Shown: one piece after another, positions 34,090 to 46,200 of the stretch
Numbering within the stretch: position 1 is the stretch's first letter
Layout of the letters: every line of letters starts with the position of its first letter
Program-made: the position numbers and the translations under genes
DNA from: Luidia sarsii
Lineage: Eukaryota; Echinodermata; Asteroidea; Paxillosida; Luidiidae
Length of the DNA stretch: 64,000 nucleotides
NCBI GenBank assembly: GCA_949987565.1
Contig: OX465102.1
Span: 10,794,212 to 10,858,211 of the forward strand
Reading direction: 5' to 3'
The notes under the pieces: model-generated
What the model saw: only the letters and a program-made list of their open reading frames with translations
Database searches by the model: none
What the model was told of the DNA's origin: nothing

Positions 34090-35222
34090 CACAAGCATCC
34101 TTGGTAGACTGCCAGCAAAGGCTGACAAATAGAACTGGGAAGGGTGACTAGTCTGAAGCGAAGCACAAGCCTCCATCTCTATTGGTGGTAGACTGCCAGC
34201 CAAGGCTGACAAATAGAACTGGGAAGGGTGACTAGTCTGAAGCAAGGCATGAGCCTCCATCTCTATTGGTGGTAGACTGCCAGCCAAGGCTGACAAATAG
34301 AACTGGGAAGGGTGACTAGTCTGAAGCAAGGCATAACCCTCCATCCCCATTGGTGGTAGACTGCCAGCCTAGGCTGACAAATAGAACTGGGAAGGGGTGA
34401 CTTGTCTGAAGCAAGGCATGAGCCTCCATCCCTATAGATGGTAGACTGCCAGCTAAGGCTGACAAAGAAAACTGGGAAGGGTGACTTGTCTGAATCCAGG
34501 CATGAGCCTCCATCCCTATAGATGGTAGACTGCCAGCCAAGGCTGACGAATAGAACTGGGAGGGGTGACTAGTCTGAAGCAAGGCATAACCCTCCATCCC
34601 TATTGGTGGTAGACTGCCAGCCAAGGCTGACAAATAGAACTGGGAAGGGTGACTAGTCTGAAGCAAGGCATGAGCCTCCATCTCTATAGATGGTAGACTG
34701 CCAGCCAAGGCTGACAAATAGAACTGGGAAGGGTGACTTGTCTGAATCCAGGCATGAGCCTCCATCCCTATAGATGGTAGACTGCCAGCCAAGGCTGACA
34801 AATAGAACTGGGAGGGGTGACTAGTCTGAAGCAAGGCATAACCCTCCATCCCTATTGGTGGTAGACTGCCAGCCAAGGCTGACAAATAGAACTGGGAAGG
34901 GTGACTTGTCTGAATCCAGGCATGAGCCTCCATCCCTATAGATGGTAGACTGCCAGCCAAGGCTGACAAATAGAACTGGGAGGGGTGACTAGTCTGAAGC
35001 AAGGCATAACCCTCCATCCCAATTGGTGGTAGACTGCCAGCCAAGGCTGACAAATAGAACTGGGAGGGGTGACTTGTCTGAATCCAGGCATGAGCCTCCA
35101 TCCCTATTGGTGGTAGACTGCCAGCCTAGGCTGACAAATAGACCTGGGAAGGGGTGACTTGTCTGAAGCAAGGCATATCCCTCCATCCCTCCATCCATAT
35201 TGGTGGTAGACTGCCAGCAGAA
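34090..35222. repeat. 84-bp minisatellite, ~13 copies
   Basis: The unit contains GACTGCCAGCCAAGGCTGAC and GGGTGACTAGTCTGAAGC. At 84 bp (28 codons) the minus strand stays open for long stretches, giving a repeated 28-residue phrase around QTSHPSQFYLSALAGSLP. Subtypes alternate, indicating a higher-order structure. No start context, splice signals or domain support a real protein. Confidence 0.85.
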
Positions 35223-35789
35223 CCCCATAGCTCCACTGTAATGCCATCAAGCTTAGCTGAGACAGTAATAGTATATACCGGTAGTAAAAGCACAAGAGAT
35301 ACATGTACTAGCACAACACTCAGGCATACTTAAAGTAATCACCTAGATTCAAGCAGACTGAAATCCTTCCCCTCAGTATTACTGAGTCCGGCCTAAAAAT
35401 CTTGTCTTCACTCAAGGCTGAAGTTTTAGCTAATTTATTTTGTTCCCATGGTGGACGTAACTTAACGTTTGAAATATTTTGTACACATCTCAATGTGCTG
35501 TTTCCTCATTTTCCTGCATTCTCACAGAAGAGAAGGGGTGACGTTGGGAGAAAAAATAAAATAGAGCACACTTAATAGATTTTTTAGGAAAAGCAACCCA
35601 GAAATGCTGCCAATCTGTCTACCTATGTCCACACTTTTCACCAACTTTATGGAGCTTCCAGAGAGCTGAAATTTGATTCAATCAGTTCAGGATGCCAGCC
35701 AGTAATCATAGTGATATTTATGGTGTGTAAGCAGTACCGGGTTGTAGGTCGAAAGCAGAGAGCCACACACACACAACTAGAATACTCAA

Positions 35790-35960
35790 TTACCCCCAAG
35801 TCTACCGACACGGGCAGAGGCCGCAGTACCACATGCTGCCCGAAATGTTGAGTCACCGGCTCTTTTTAGAGCCGCACTCCATCTCAAAAGAGATGATTTA
35901 CATGGTGTCAAGTTGTCAACACAAACCTTTCACTTCATGCTCCTGTAGAAAGTGGTGTCA
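35790..35960 (+). mobile_element. Family-2 terminal repeat with histone-like hairpin
   Basis: GGGCAG...CTGCCC is followed by GAAATGTTGAG and then GGCTCTTTTTAGAGCC (35,858-35,873), a perfect 6-bp stem with a 4-base loop. Downstream GATTTACATGGTGTC is shared with 3,472-3,486. Confidence 0.5.
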
Positions 35961-36884
35961 AATTCCAAAAATCAAAATAGGTATTCCCCCCCCCCCATTG
36001 CAGTCCTACAACTGCGATTTTAATCGTGATTAAAGAAATGTACATGGTTTATCAGTATAGTTTTAGTTGATTTCAACTCGTGATGGCAAATGATGGAATA
36101 AGGCCACTGGCTCGCCATTGGTAGCAAAGCAATGATCATTCCAATCCAACCATAAAACCCTGACCGATTGTCTTTGCCACAGATAGGCGGTACCGTTCAC
36201 TGAAAGATTTTAATAGAGATGCGTCAGCTCAGAGGAAAATGAGGCCTTTTTTCCAAAACCCAGCTTAGGCTTCGGCTCCGGCTTTGTCTCGGTTTTGACT
36301 CCAGAACAAAGCCAAAGGCCGCCCATGTTCATGCCATGTACTACTTAAACTGGATAAAAGAAATGGAGACAAAGCTGGAGCCTGAGCCTGAGCCTGAGCA
36401 GGGTCTTGGAAAATGGCCTGAATCTGTAGCAAGCATTTTGGTCGTAAGCTCTTCATTAACCTGTTGATCCAGTTTTTACTTAATTAGCTGTGTGGAGTCA
36501 GACCAGGTCAAAGAAAAACTGAGAAATTTGCCCTGAAATGTCGACATCTCTAATGTTGGTTTTCATAATTCTGTTATTTTATAACTCATTCATTCTGCCT
36601 TAATCCACAGCTTCCAGACTGGCCCTAATCTCCTGGGATCCATCCAGGTTTGCTTTAGGCATTTACAGAAGGATTTATTGTCTTGGTGCCCTTAACTAGG
36701 AGGGAAGATGAGGCACATTTGGTGCAAAATTATCCTGCACAAGTTTGAGGCCCATGGAGTTGCAGTCATGTGAATGTTGGTTGCCAAATAGACTAAATGT
36801 TAGTAGAATTTACTATAAGTTATCTATCCTTTTTTATATCGAATTTTTAATATTTATAATGTTATTTGGAAAAAAAAAATGCAA

Positions 36885-37740
36885 AGAAAACTTTGACTGA
36901 CCTGGACTTGAACCAGAGACCTCTATTTTTGTGTACCAGTGCTCTTACCATCTGAGCCCTGTACATGTACACAAAACCTTGGGTCTCGGGTTCAAGTCCT
37001 GGTCCAGTCAAAGTTTTCCTAGCCATTTTTCGAAATTGTTTAAAGGGGAATGAAACCCAGAGAAAAATGTTGGCTTATCTGATTGGGTGTTAAAAACAAC
37101 CTACAATTACCTATGTGCTACTCACCTACGAGTTTCATAAAGTGGGAAAAACCATGGAATTCGGTGGTCGAATTCGCGTTCCCGCAAACTGCCATATTTT
37201 TGAATGGCCTGCCAGTCACTGCGGGGGTATGACATCTCAACGGAAAACTCCCGCACCCCTACTACATGTATAATACTGTGTGCAGTTATACACTCGCGAG
37301 CTGAATGATGGTGTACTGCCAGCTTTTGGATGTCAAAATGCAAGCGGGAAAAAGCTGGGGATTTTTTTCCATGCAGTTCCCAACAAGGACAAGATACCTG
37401 TTTGACATCCAAAAGCCTTGCAGTACACCATCGTTCAGCTCGCGAGTGTATAACTGCACGCAGTATTATACATGTAGTAGGGGTGTGGGAGTTTTCCGTT
37501 GCGATGTCATACCCCCCGCAGTGACTGGCGGGCCATTTGAAAAGATGACAGTTTGCGGGAACGCGAATTCGAGCACCGAATTCAATGATTTTTCCCTCTT
37601 TATGAAACTTGTAGGTTAGTAGCACATAGGTAATTGTAGGTTGTTTTTAACACCCAATCAGATAAGCCAACATTTTTCTCTGGGTTTCATTCCCCTTTAA
37701 AAGTTCCCAGTCATTTGTTTTCCCTTTATTTGTATGACTA
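36885..37740 (+). mobile_element. tRNA-derived SINE interrupted by a TTAA foldback
   Basis: The SINE body (inverted tRNA-like segment then TCGGGTTCAAGTCCTGGTCC) runs to 37,043 and its tail resumes at 37,697 (AAGTTCCCAGTC). The 653-bp foldback lies between, so the foldback inserted after the SINE. Confidence 0.6.
37044..37696. mobile_element. Foldback element flanked by TTAA
   Basis: Begins AGGGGAATGAAACCCAGAG and ends with its complement. Arms of ~300 bp are near-complementary (for example GTTATACACTCGCGAGCTGA facing CAGCTCGCGAGTGTATAACT), with TTAA on each side (37,040-37,043 and 37,697-37,700). The duplication fits piggyBac-type insertion, but the terminal bases are not the usual CC-start, so the superfamily is uncertain. 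Confidence 0.65.
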
Positions 37741-37949
37741 TTTATAATGTTAACCGATTAAATTCACAGGCTTTGTAATCTGACAGTTTTACAAGAACGA
37801 CTGTGCCTCTGTGTATTCAGTGAGGGTTTTTTTTGTCCGTCCCAAATCCGAATGCAGTAAGAAGCACCTTGGACTGATTTTGATGAAGGTGTGTCTCTTC
37901 AATCTTCCTTATCATTCTATATCAGATATTATACGTGTACTGGGCATAG

Positions 37950-38395
37950 ATGCTGTCTGAGCTGGGGGGAAATGTGGATGTGAAGCATCTTCAGACAATT
38001 CAGTCACATCTGGGCTGGTGCTCCAGCATTATCCCTGCTTGATAGAATTCAGCGAAGAGCTATTAATCTGATAGGACATGACTTGGCATCCTGTCTTGAA
38101 CCACTCTCTGTCAGACGATCTGTCTCTTCCCTGAGCCTCTTCTACAGGTACTTCCATGGTAGATGTGCAGAGGGTCTTTCATCCGTTGTCCCTCCTGTAC
38201 GCACCTTCGCTCGCAGCGCACGCTTTGCTACAGCTTTGCGCCCCTTTACATGTACTTTTTCTGTCCCGAAATGCAGTACTTGAAATGTTACAAAAGCTTC
38301 TATCCCCGTACTGCTATGCTTTGGAACTCTTTACCTTCATCCTGTTTTCCATCTTCGTACAAACTGTATCTTTTCAAGAGGAACGTGAATTGATG
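37950..38395 (+). pseudogene. 3' end of a non-LTR retrotransposon reverse transcriptase
   Basis: LDRIQRRAINLIGHDL, then SVRRSVSSLSLFYRYFHGRC and, after a frameshift near 38,250, FYPRTAMLWNSLPSSCFP. This is the typical C-terminal tail of LINE reverse-transcriptase ORFs in marine invertebrates. An in-frame stop near 38,040 and the frameshift show it is dead. Confidence 0.65.
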
Positions 38396-38459
38396 CCATC
38401 ATTCCCTTTGACTCTGTTTTCTTTTTTTATCTATTCCTCTTCTATTTTTCCTGTAGCCA

Positions 38460-38740
38460 TATATATACAAATTCAACCACATGGTCTCAACATCCAAGAG
38501 GGAATGATTAACAGCTCACGTTTATCAAGCCATCTCATGTGTTCAATCCCCCACTTCTCTTTGACTCTTTCCCTCTTTACCACCGAATATTACCCCCTGA
38601 TCCCACCCTACAACTGTACCAGCTATCCTCTTTGTTCTTTGTCATTCGTGTCCCTATTGCTCTTCCCTTCCTTGGTTTGGTTTTGCCCCTGTCATTCTGC
38701 CTTTAAAAAGGTCCTGCTAGGATCGAAATGTCAGGCCCTC
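38460..38740 (+). mobile_element. 5'-truncated Penelope-like 3' end
   Basis: [11 protein letters not shown] at about 38,470-38,505 equals the C-terminus of the intact Penelope ORF, followed by the pyrimidine-rich 3' region and a terminal motif at 38,699-38,738 (core decayed to TTAAAAA). It abuts the LINE fragment directly. Confidence 0.7.
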
Positions 38741-39594
38741 AATTTTGTTTTCATTTTGAGGAAGGTAAAGGGCCACTCAAAATTTTTCAAAATAGTGGGT
38801 GGGTGGGTCAAGGAAATACATGTAAACTGAAAATAGAAATTCACTTTTCATAATAAAATCTGGAAAAATTATCTTTCTGCCTTGCCTTTTTACATCTCGT
38901 GCCCGTTGTGCCAGCTTTCCAAACTTGTGCAAAAGGTGGAGACCATCAGCTTCATGTATCTTTCACCAAGCATAATCAATACTTCAACATCACCCATTAT
39001 CTTGTCATACTGTGCTGCATTTTAATAGATTTGTACATGTATTTGAATTTATATCAAATGTATGTAAAATTTGCGAGAGAAAACAATCACTCTTTTTTTC
39101 ATCAAAATTAGGGGTGGGTGAATGGTTCAAACAAATTTGGAAAAAAAGTCGAAATCTAAACATTGACAATTTTGAGTGGCCTTGGGGTCTCTTTTTAAAT
39201 AATGTACTAAACTACATGTTTCCTTGCTAGGGGGTGCACTACTGCACTGGTCAAATCATTTTCATACATGCCGGTAGTGTAAAAGCTAAATTATTAGGCC
39301 TAATAACCACTGGAAGATGACCGGTAAATCCTGCACAATTTTACACAACCTTGGAGAATTCGGGCAGCCATAGCAGTGCAATTAATACCAATGCCAAGCA
39401 AAGTTACTCTGAAGTAAAACAACAGTTTTTATTTAATCTCATGGAGATGGCCGGACGAGCCTTTTGGATTGGGTAGGGAGAGGAGAACCATAGTGTTGCT
39501 AATAATGTGTTTTACAGGTACCTGTATATTCAAAGTCCGCACTGCAAGTTCTAATCACACATAATTTCTTTTAAATTTGGTTCAAAAACTATTA

Positions 39595-39770
39595 CAAAAT
39601 TGGGAAGGCCACCATCTAACGGCTGGATAGCTCAGATGGTAAGAGTGCCGGTGCGCGAAACCAGAGGTCTTGCGTTGAAGTCCTGGTCCAAGTCCAATTT
39701 TTCTTTGCCATTTGTTCAATTTCAATAGTTTCCATTCAGTGTTTTCCTTGATTTGTTTCACACATAAAAT
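39595..39770 (+). mobile_element. tRNA-derived SINE
   Basis: GGCCACCATCTAACGGCTGGATAGC-type start (tRNA-like part from 39,621), A box TAGCTCAGATGG, B box degraded to GCGTTGAAGTCC, and tail TTTGCCATTTG. Confidence 0.65.
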
Positions 39771-40467
39771 TGGCAGAATAAAAGGGCTTGACACAAAATG
39801 GTGGCATGAGGGCCTGAAGGGCCGGTGGAACTTTCTAAAACAGGCACTGGAAGACCCTGGGGACTCAATGTTCTCATCTCCATTGTCAGGAGATGAGTGA
39901 CTACAACAGAGAGGTGGGTTTATAATGGACAATGATATTGATCCATACTGATAACTTACAAACATTGTTATCCATGGCTTTTTCCATGCATTGCATCTAC
40001 AGATCATTATAATAATGACCCATTATGTGCAGTTTGCTTTGTGCACATCTCAACATGAGTTCCTTATGCAAGAATGCGCACAGAATTTGCTCCAATACCC
40101 GTACATCCCCTTTGTCATAATGAATATGTCCTTCACCATGATTTAAAATGAGGATTTGCCAATCATGATGTAAAATTAGCAGTGTGCTCTGTGCTTTGAC
40201 TGATTGCCTGCTGGCAACAATTACAGGCAGTTCAAGCAGGACTCCAGCCTGCGACTCCTTTTCTAGTGCGAACATCTCCACCGCCTTGACCACTGGAGCT
40301 TGTCAAGGTTCAGTGGTCAGTGGTGGATTCAAATCTGTATTGCTGCAGGAACTGTGTGCAATCATAGATATCCTGAACACTTTGTGCCGGGTCCTTCAAA
40401 TTCAGAGGGCCGCTGTAATTGCGACAGTACATGTATACACATGTATAAAACAGGCTCTCCGAATTAA

Positions 40468-40800
40468 GACACTACTATTGTCCAAATTTTAAACAAAGAG
40501 TCTTTTCAGCCTACACACAACAAAGCAACATGTTTCACCGTACCAACAAAGACCCATTTTGACACAAGTTTCCACAGGAATTGCCAAATCAGTGGCAAGA
40601 ATGGCGCTGTTGTGGGACCTTTACTGCACGGCTGATCGAGGGACTGGGGCATTGGCACGTTTCACAGCCCAACGGTTGTTGTCGAACAGGCAGTGGACAT
40701 CCACCCACTGTACATTTCACCATAAACTGTACATTTGATTTGGCCCAAAACTGTTTGGTTTGGGACTTTTGCAAGATTTTCCTGACAGGCTACGCATGTA
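40468..40800. repeat. Dispersed repeat shared with 56.8-57.1 kb
   Basis: Colinear similarity to the interior of the TTAA element at 56,767-57,462 (CACTA.TATTGTCCA, AACAAAGA.TCTTT, CACAGCCCAACGGT). Degraded copy of the same transposon family. Confidence 0.5.
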
Positions 40801-40892
40801 TTATTAACCAATTTGCAACAAGCCACTTTCTAGTGCCCATGACCACCACTGAGCTGACGTTTCAATCCAAGCAGGACCCTTCTTAATGGCAA

Positions 40893-41576
40893 AATTCTGC
40901 CTTTGAGAAAGAATTCTGCCTTTGAGAAAGAATTCTACTTTTGAGAAAGAATTCTGCCTTTGAGAAAGAATTCTACCTTTGAGAAAGAATTCTACCTTTG
41001 AGAAAGAATTCTGCCTTTGAGAAAGAATTCTACCTTTGAGAAAGAATTCTGCCTTTGAGAAAGAATTCTACCTTTGAGAAAGAATTCTGCCTTTGAGAAA
41101 GAATTCTGCCTTTGAGAAAGAATTCTACCTGTGAGAAAGAATTCTGCCTTTGAGAAAGAATTCTGCCTTTGAGAAAGAATTCTACTTTTGAGAAAGAATT
41201 CTACCTTTGAGAAAGAATTCTGCCTTTGAGAAAGAATTCTGCCTTTGAGAAAGAATTCTACTTTTGAGAAAGAATTCTGCCTTTGAGAAAGAATTCTACC
41301 TTTGAGAAAGAATTCTACCTTTGAGAAAGAATTCTGCCTTTGAGAAAGAAATCTGCCTTCGAGAAAGAATTCTGCCTTTGAGAAAGAATTCTACTTTTGA
41401 GAAAGAATTCTACCTTTGAGAAAGAATTCTGCCTTTGAGAAAGAATTCTGCCTTTGAGAAAGAATTCTACTTTTGAGAAAGAATTCTGCCTTTGAGAAAG
41501 AATTCTACCTTTGAGAAAGAATTCTGCCTTTGAGAAAGAATTCTGCCTTTGAGAAAGAATTCTGCCTTTGAGAAAG
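40893..41576 (+). repeat. 19-bp tandem array, 36 copies, ending in a Penelope-type motif
   Basis: Unit AATTCTGCCTTTGAGAAAG, with variants TACC and TACT at the central position. The last unit runs straight into GTCCTGCTAGGATCGAAACG, so the array extends the 5' half of the terminal motif. Variant order repeats with a period of 11 units (units 14-24 and 25-35 agree at 10 of 11). Confidence 0.9.
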
Positions 41577-42866
41577 GTCCTGCTAGGATCGAAACGTGAG
41601 ACTCTTTTAATTTTTGATACAAGTATTCACTTTTTGGTCATTTTAGCCAGTAAGCAATTTGCAACGTTTTTGCATTTTAATGTAATGTACCATTTTCAAA
41701 AAGACAAATACCTGTGAAAAAAATGAATGAGTACACTATGTGTACTACATGCGAGTCAAACCTGGCATGATCAGGTATCTGCTTGGCTTTGGTCATACCG
41801 CATTTTGTTTTGTGGAAGGCTGAAAAGTCTAAAGTTGTTTAACCCATATCCGCCGAGTTACGGGATATCCTGTAGGATGCTGAAAAGCTACAAATTGGTA
41901 GCTTTGTGAAAATGATGGTGTTATCACATTCACTGTTCTGTTGATATGGATTTTCTTGTATCTTAAGAAAGTAAATTTCATACTCTTTCCACTGGTAGGC
42001 CTATATAGTTTGTTTGGGGGTTCTATGTTTTGGAAAAGCTGTCATTGACAAGTTTCTCTTGTAATGCATGTTTTTTTGTGGTTTCATTTTAGTGTGATAG
42101 AGGCTTAGGCAGGAACACTGTTTATACAGTATGTGCTGTGACAAGTCAGGCGGATATGGGTTAACAATTAATAACATTGGACAAAAGTGGTGTCTGGATT
42201 TGGGAGGGCCAGGCACTGGCACTCCAAATTCGGAGAGATCCGACATGAAGTAGTTTACTTAAATCATGGCTCATTACTATTGTCATCATTACTATCTCAT
42301 ATGCAAACCACAACATCAAAAATTATATATTCAACAGTCGGTGTCAAGGCAAGTACCCAGATTAGGATGATACAAGTTCAGGGAGTGGCTACATGTACAT
42401 GTAGGTGGCGGATCTGTCACATTACAGTCAATGATGACATGACCACGAGTCTGCATTTCACTGCACACTAACAGAGATCTGTGCCTGCTTTTTTTTTAAG
42501 CTGGCTGCTCGTCATCAAGCATTAGAACCTGTAGAAAAATGGCGACGGGGCTCGGATGTCTCAGAAACAACAGCTAGTGATGGGATCGGAACCGTTCCTT
42601 CAGTTCTCAGTCGCGCTGTGTGGAATGCTTCCACCAGCATTTGCAGGGCTCCTCCTTTTGAATTGAGAAGCACGTAGCACGCTGTGTCATGTCACTCCTT
42701 CAGATGCTTAAGTCAAAGTTCCAATGGATCTCGTAATGCACTGTACAGTCAGCACATCGTAATCACATCCATGGAGGGTAGACATCCCCCAAAATGCATC
42801 CATAGCCCTGACACTCACTTAGCAATCACCATGTTTGTATTACCGTCACGGAAAGTCATTTTCAAG

Positions 42867-43052
42867 ACTTCACGGACCTCTTGGCACGGGCCAAAGCAAT
42901 CATTCTTGGGACTCCTTCCACGCCAAGCGGTCCGACCAACCGACCAGATCGGTACAGGCAAGCGGTCGGGTACCTCTTCCACGACCTGGGGAAATTGGCA
43001 CCGTTCACCACCGGAGCATGCGGGGAACTCGACGAAGATTGGCTGCGCCGTA
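42867..43052 (+). CDS. Unidentified exon-like open segment
   Basis: A GC-rich open block between AG (TTTTCAAG|ACTTC) and GT (CTACAG|GTCACT). The frame includes TDLLARAKAIILGTPSTP, then YRQAVGYLFHDLGKLAPF and ELDEDWLRR, with amino-acid composition more protein-like than the surroundings. I do not recognise the family. The donor is weak and no partner exon was found. It lies just beyond the PAM16 stop on the opposite strand. It could be an exon of a small unrecognised gene, a pseudogene or chance. Confidence 0.3.
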
Positions 43053-43111
43053 CTACAGGTCACTCAAGTCATTTGTCTCTCGTTTCTTTTTTTGTTGGGG
43101 GGGGGGGGCTA

Positions 43112-43222
43112 TCATGTAGGCTTGCCATCCTTTTGCGTCTGTTGTGCTGTGGGACTGTCCCCTAGGTTCTTCTTGGCGGAGGTTTCTAGTTCCTGGTCAA
43201 GACGCTCCTTGGCTCGGATCAC
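43112..43222 (-). CDS. PAM16: PAM16 exon 4
   Basis: Acceptor TTTGATTTGAATCAG, then GTGATCCGAGCC. Encodes residues 101-136, [14 protein letters not shown] and a polar tail, with TGA at 43,114-43,112. VxRAKERLDxEL is the conserved end of the J-like domain. Confidence 0.93.
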   Translation of the reverse strand: MIRAKERLDQELETSAKKNLGDSPTAQQTQKDGKPT

Positions 43223-46200
43223 CTGATTCAAATCAAACAGAAAATACACTGTAGGGGCTTTCACACTAGACGAAATCCCTGGGGAGTTCTCGAAAATTTC
43301 CCTGGGGATTTCGCTCGGGCTATTCACACTACGGAAGAAATCCCCGGGGATAAGGCTTTCCCCTGGGGGTTTTTACCCCTGCTCAGGGGGGAAGGGTAGG
43401 AGAAAACCCCAGGGTTTTTACGATTTCTAAGTGTGAATGGTTGCGGGGGTGTTGGTGGGGTAAAAAAATCCCCGGGAATTACCCGGGGATTCGTCCTGTA
43501 GTGTGAAAAGGGCTATAATGTTTACAAAAAAATCCCTTTTTTGTGTTCACTCCCCCCCCTCCCTACTTCGCTCTTTAGCCCTGTCCGCACTGGACTTGTT
43601 TTTGGGAAAACTAACCGATCAAATGGGTCACTTTACCTGTTTAAGTCCGTTGCAGGTAAATGACCCATCCCGAATGGGTAAGTTAACTGACTGTAAGTTA
43701 AATTGACCCAGGATCAGAGTCGAAAGTCCAGTGCGGATGTGATGTCTCATGTGTTTGTTTGTAGTTAGTTCAGTTGGTTTTATTTACCCATCGTTGCAGT
43801 TATCTACCCACGTTGATAATCCATGCAAGGACGCCATTAAGATTTACCCATTGGAATTTATCCACACAGGGAAGTCTTAACAATGCTTCATGGGGCAAAG
43901 CAAGGAACATTCTACAATCTAAACAATCTAATATCTAATGGTCACCCCCACTTGTCTGGACTCTTTCCCTTTGATCTCCCCCTCTGCTACCTGCCCTACC
44001 CCCTGCCCTTCCCTTTGATCCCACCCTTCCAAATATCTTCCTTGTGTGTCATCCGTGTCCCTAAATTGCTCTCCCATCCATATTTGTTTCTGTCCTTGTC
44101 ACTCTGCCTTTGAGAAAGGTCCTACTAGGATCAAAACGTCAGGCCCTCCTATCTTTTGAGAGAGTATCTTCAAGTAACAGAAAAGTGGTACAAACTGCTG
44201 ACTGACTTGAACGACCAAAAAACTGCAAAATTTTAACAAAATTAACAATTTGGATGACCTGATTTGATACGTAACTCAAACCTTTGAGAAATGTCCCGCA
44301 AGGGTTAAAAATATCAGGCCCTCTAATTTGAGTGAGGTCAATCCGGAGATGTTAAAACCCGGTCTGGTCCAACTTTTTCTTCTTTCCCCCCCCTCTCCAC
44401 AGCTCACCTTGGACTGCAGGTAGAACGAGCCCCCTTTGCTCTTGTCGTTGACCTTGAACAAGTGCTCAAAGTTCTTGCTGACGACCTCGGCGTCCGTGCT
44501 GGTCACGTTGAGGACCTGCTTGGCCTCCTGGAGGGAGATGCCCGTGATGCTGTCGCTGGCGGCGGACTTAGCCCCCTCCTTGCCCCCGCCGGCACGTTTG
44601 GCCGCCTGCTGGCTCGCTGGAGAAGAACGAAGAGAGGGGCTGATGATGAGCTACAGAGGCGTACATGTACACACGAATCAAACCCCCAATTGTTGCCAAC
44701 CTGGCTACAGTGGTCCGGGGATCACACTCCCACCTGACCAGAGCATGCCATAGCAGGCACAGGGTGGCGTTCTATAGACACATCGGTGCCAAACCAGCCA
44801 GAATCCAACAGCTGCAGACTGTTGGATTCTGTGAGGTTCAGTATGCTGTCTAGTGTGAAAGGCGAAGGGGTTAGGCTTAAGTGGATGCAGCCTTTTCATT
44901 TTAAATGAACCAAATAAAGGAAAGACTGACTGGGAATTTTTTTTTTTTTGGAAAAATGGCCATGCAATTGACTGGACTGGGACCCGAGACCTCTGGACTA
45001 ACGTACATGTACCAGTGCTCTTCCATCTGAGCTATCCAGCCCTTAGATGGTGACCTCCCTCATAGGTAGTCAACTAGTTTTTGCCGGGTTGGGGTGCCAG
45101 TCAGCTAGGCATTTCACCAAGAAAGTAAGCAGCTGCCGTATATCTTCAGGGATCACGTTCCCGCTTTCATTCAGATGCAAACAACCAACTGTTGTTAACC
45201 TGGCTACAGCGGCTGGGGGATGTGTTTTTTAAGCTATAAATTTGGTTTCACTTAAAATGAAAAAGCTGTATCCACTCTGTGTGATCATCAAACTGAGCTG
45301 TGAATTGATTATTTAACGGTCTATAAAGTACAATGTAAAAAATTGTTCTGCACCTTGAATTTCTTGCCGAAGAGCTCTGGTGAAGGCTCTACCCACAACC
45401 TGAGCACCAAGGACAACAATCTGAGTCAAGTATTTGGCAGCCTGAAAGGTGAGGGAAAAAATGACGTGTCAGTTGAGATGAGATCACATTAACTAAATTT
45501 CAACAATGCAAAGCAGCGTTAACGCGTGCATGTGCGCACACACTCAAACAGACCCACTGTGCCTGGACCTGTCATAATGTCGTCAATTTCCGTGTACCGA
45601 TTCAGTTCAAAATCAAAGAATAAGATGGCCATCTCATTTTGGCTTGTCGGATGTGAGAGAATCTTCTCGATTTATCAACTGAGGGTAAATTTCTCACTAC
45701 TTTTTAGTAGTTTTTACCCACACGTGAGTAAAGCAAATGACCAGATTTGTTTTACAGTGTATAAATCAGGATAAATCTGGGGATTTCTGTCGGGTAGTCA
45801 ACAATTTTTATAGGTAGTAGCATTTCGCTTACCGACCCCTCAAAATTTCTTTAAAAACGTGATTTGTTGGGGCCAAGTTACTCGGACTAAGTAAGTGTAT
45901 GACACTGACACTTGACAGGCCTTGGCTTAAGTCTTGTGTGGATGCCATTTGCCCTTTGCCTGTGCACGGGCTTATGACATGGGTCATTGGGTGTCAGTCA
46001 ACTCGGTCTGTGACCAACTTGGTCCGTGACCAACTTGGTCCGTGACCAACTTGGTCCGTGACCAACTTGGTCCGTGACCAACTTGGTCCGTGACCAACTT
46101 GGTCCGTGACCAACTTGGTCCGTGACCAACTTGGCCCGTGACCAACTTGGCCCGTGACCAACTCGGTCTCTAGGCTATGGGAAAATTCAGCAAAACGATC

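Noticed and set aside
34316..35101. 261-codon minus-strand frame in the 84-bp array
   Set aside because: Minisatellite artefact with no recognisable protein features or flanking exons.
40893..41576. CRISPR-like array
   Set aside because: There are no unique spacers; it is a head-to-tail 19-bp satellite in a eukaryotic genome.
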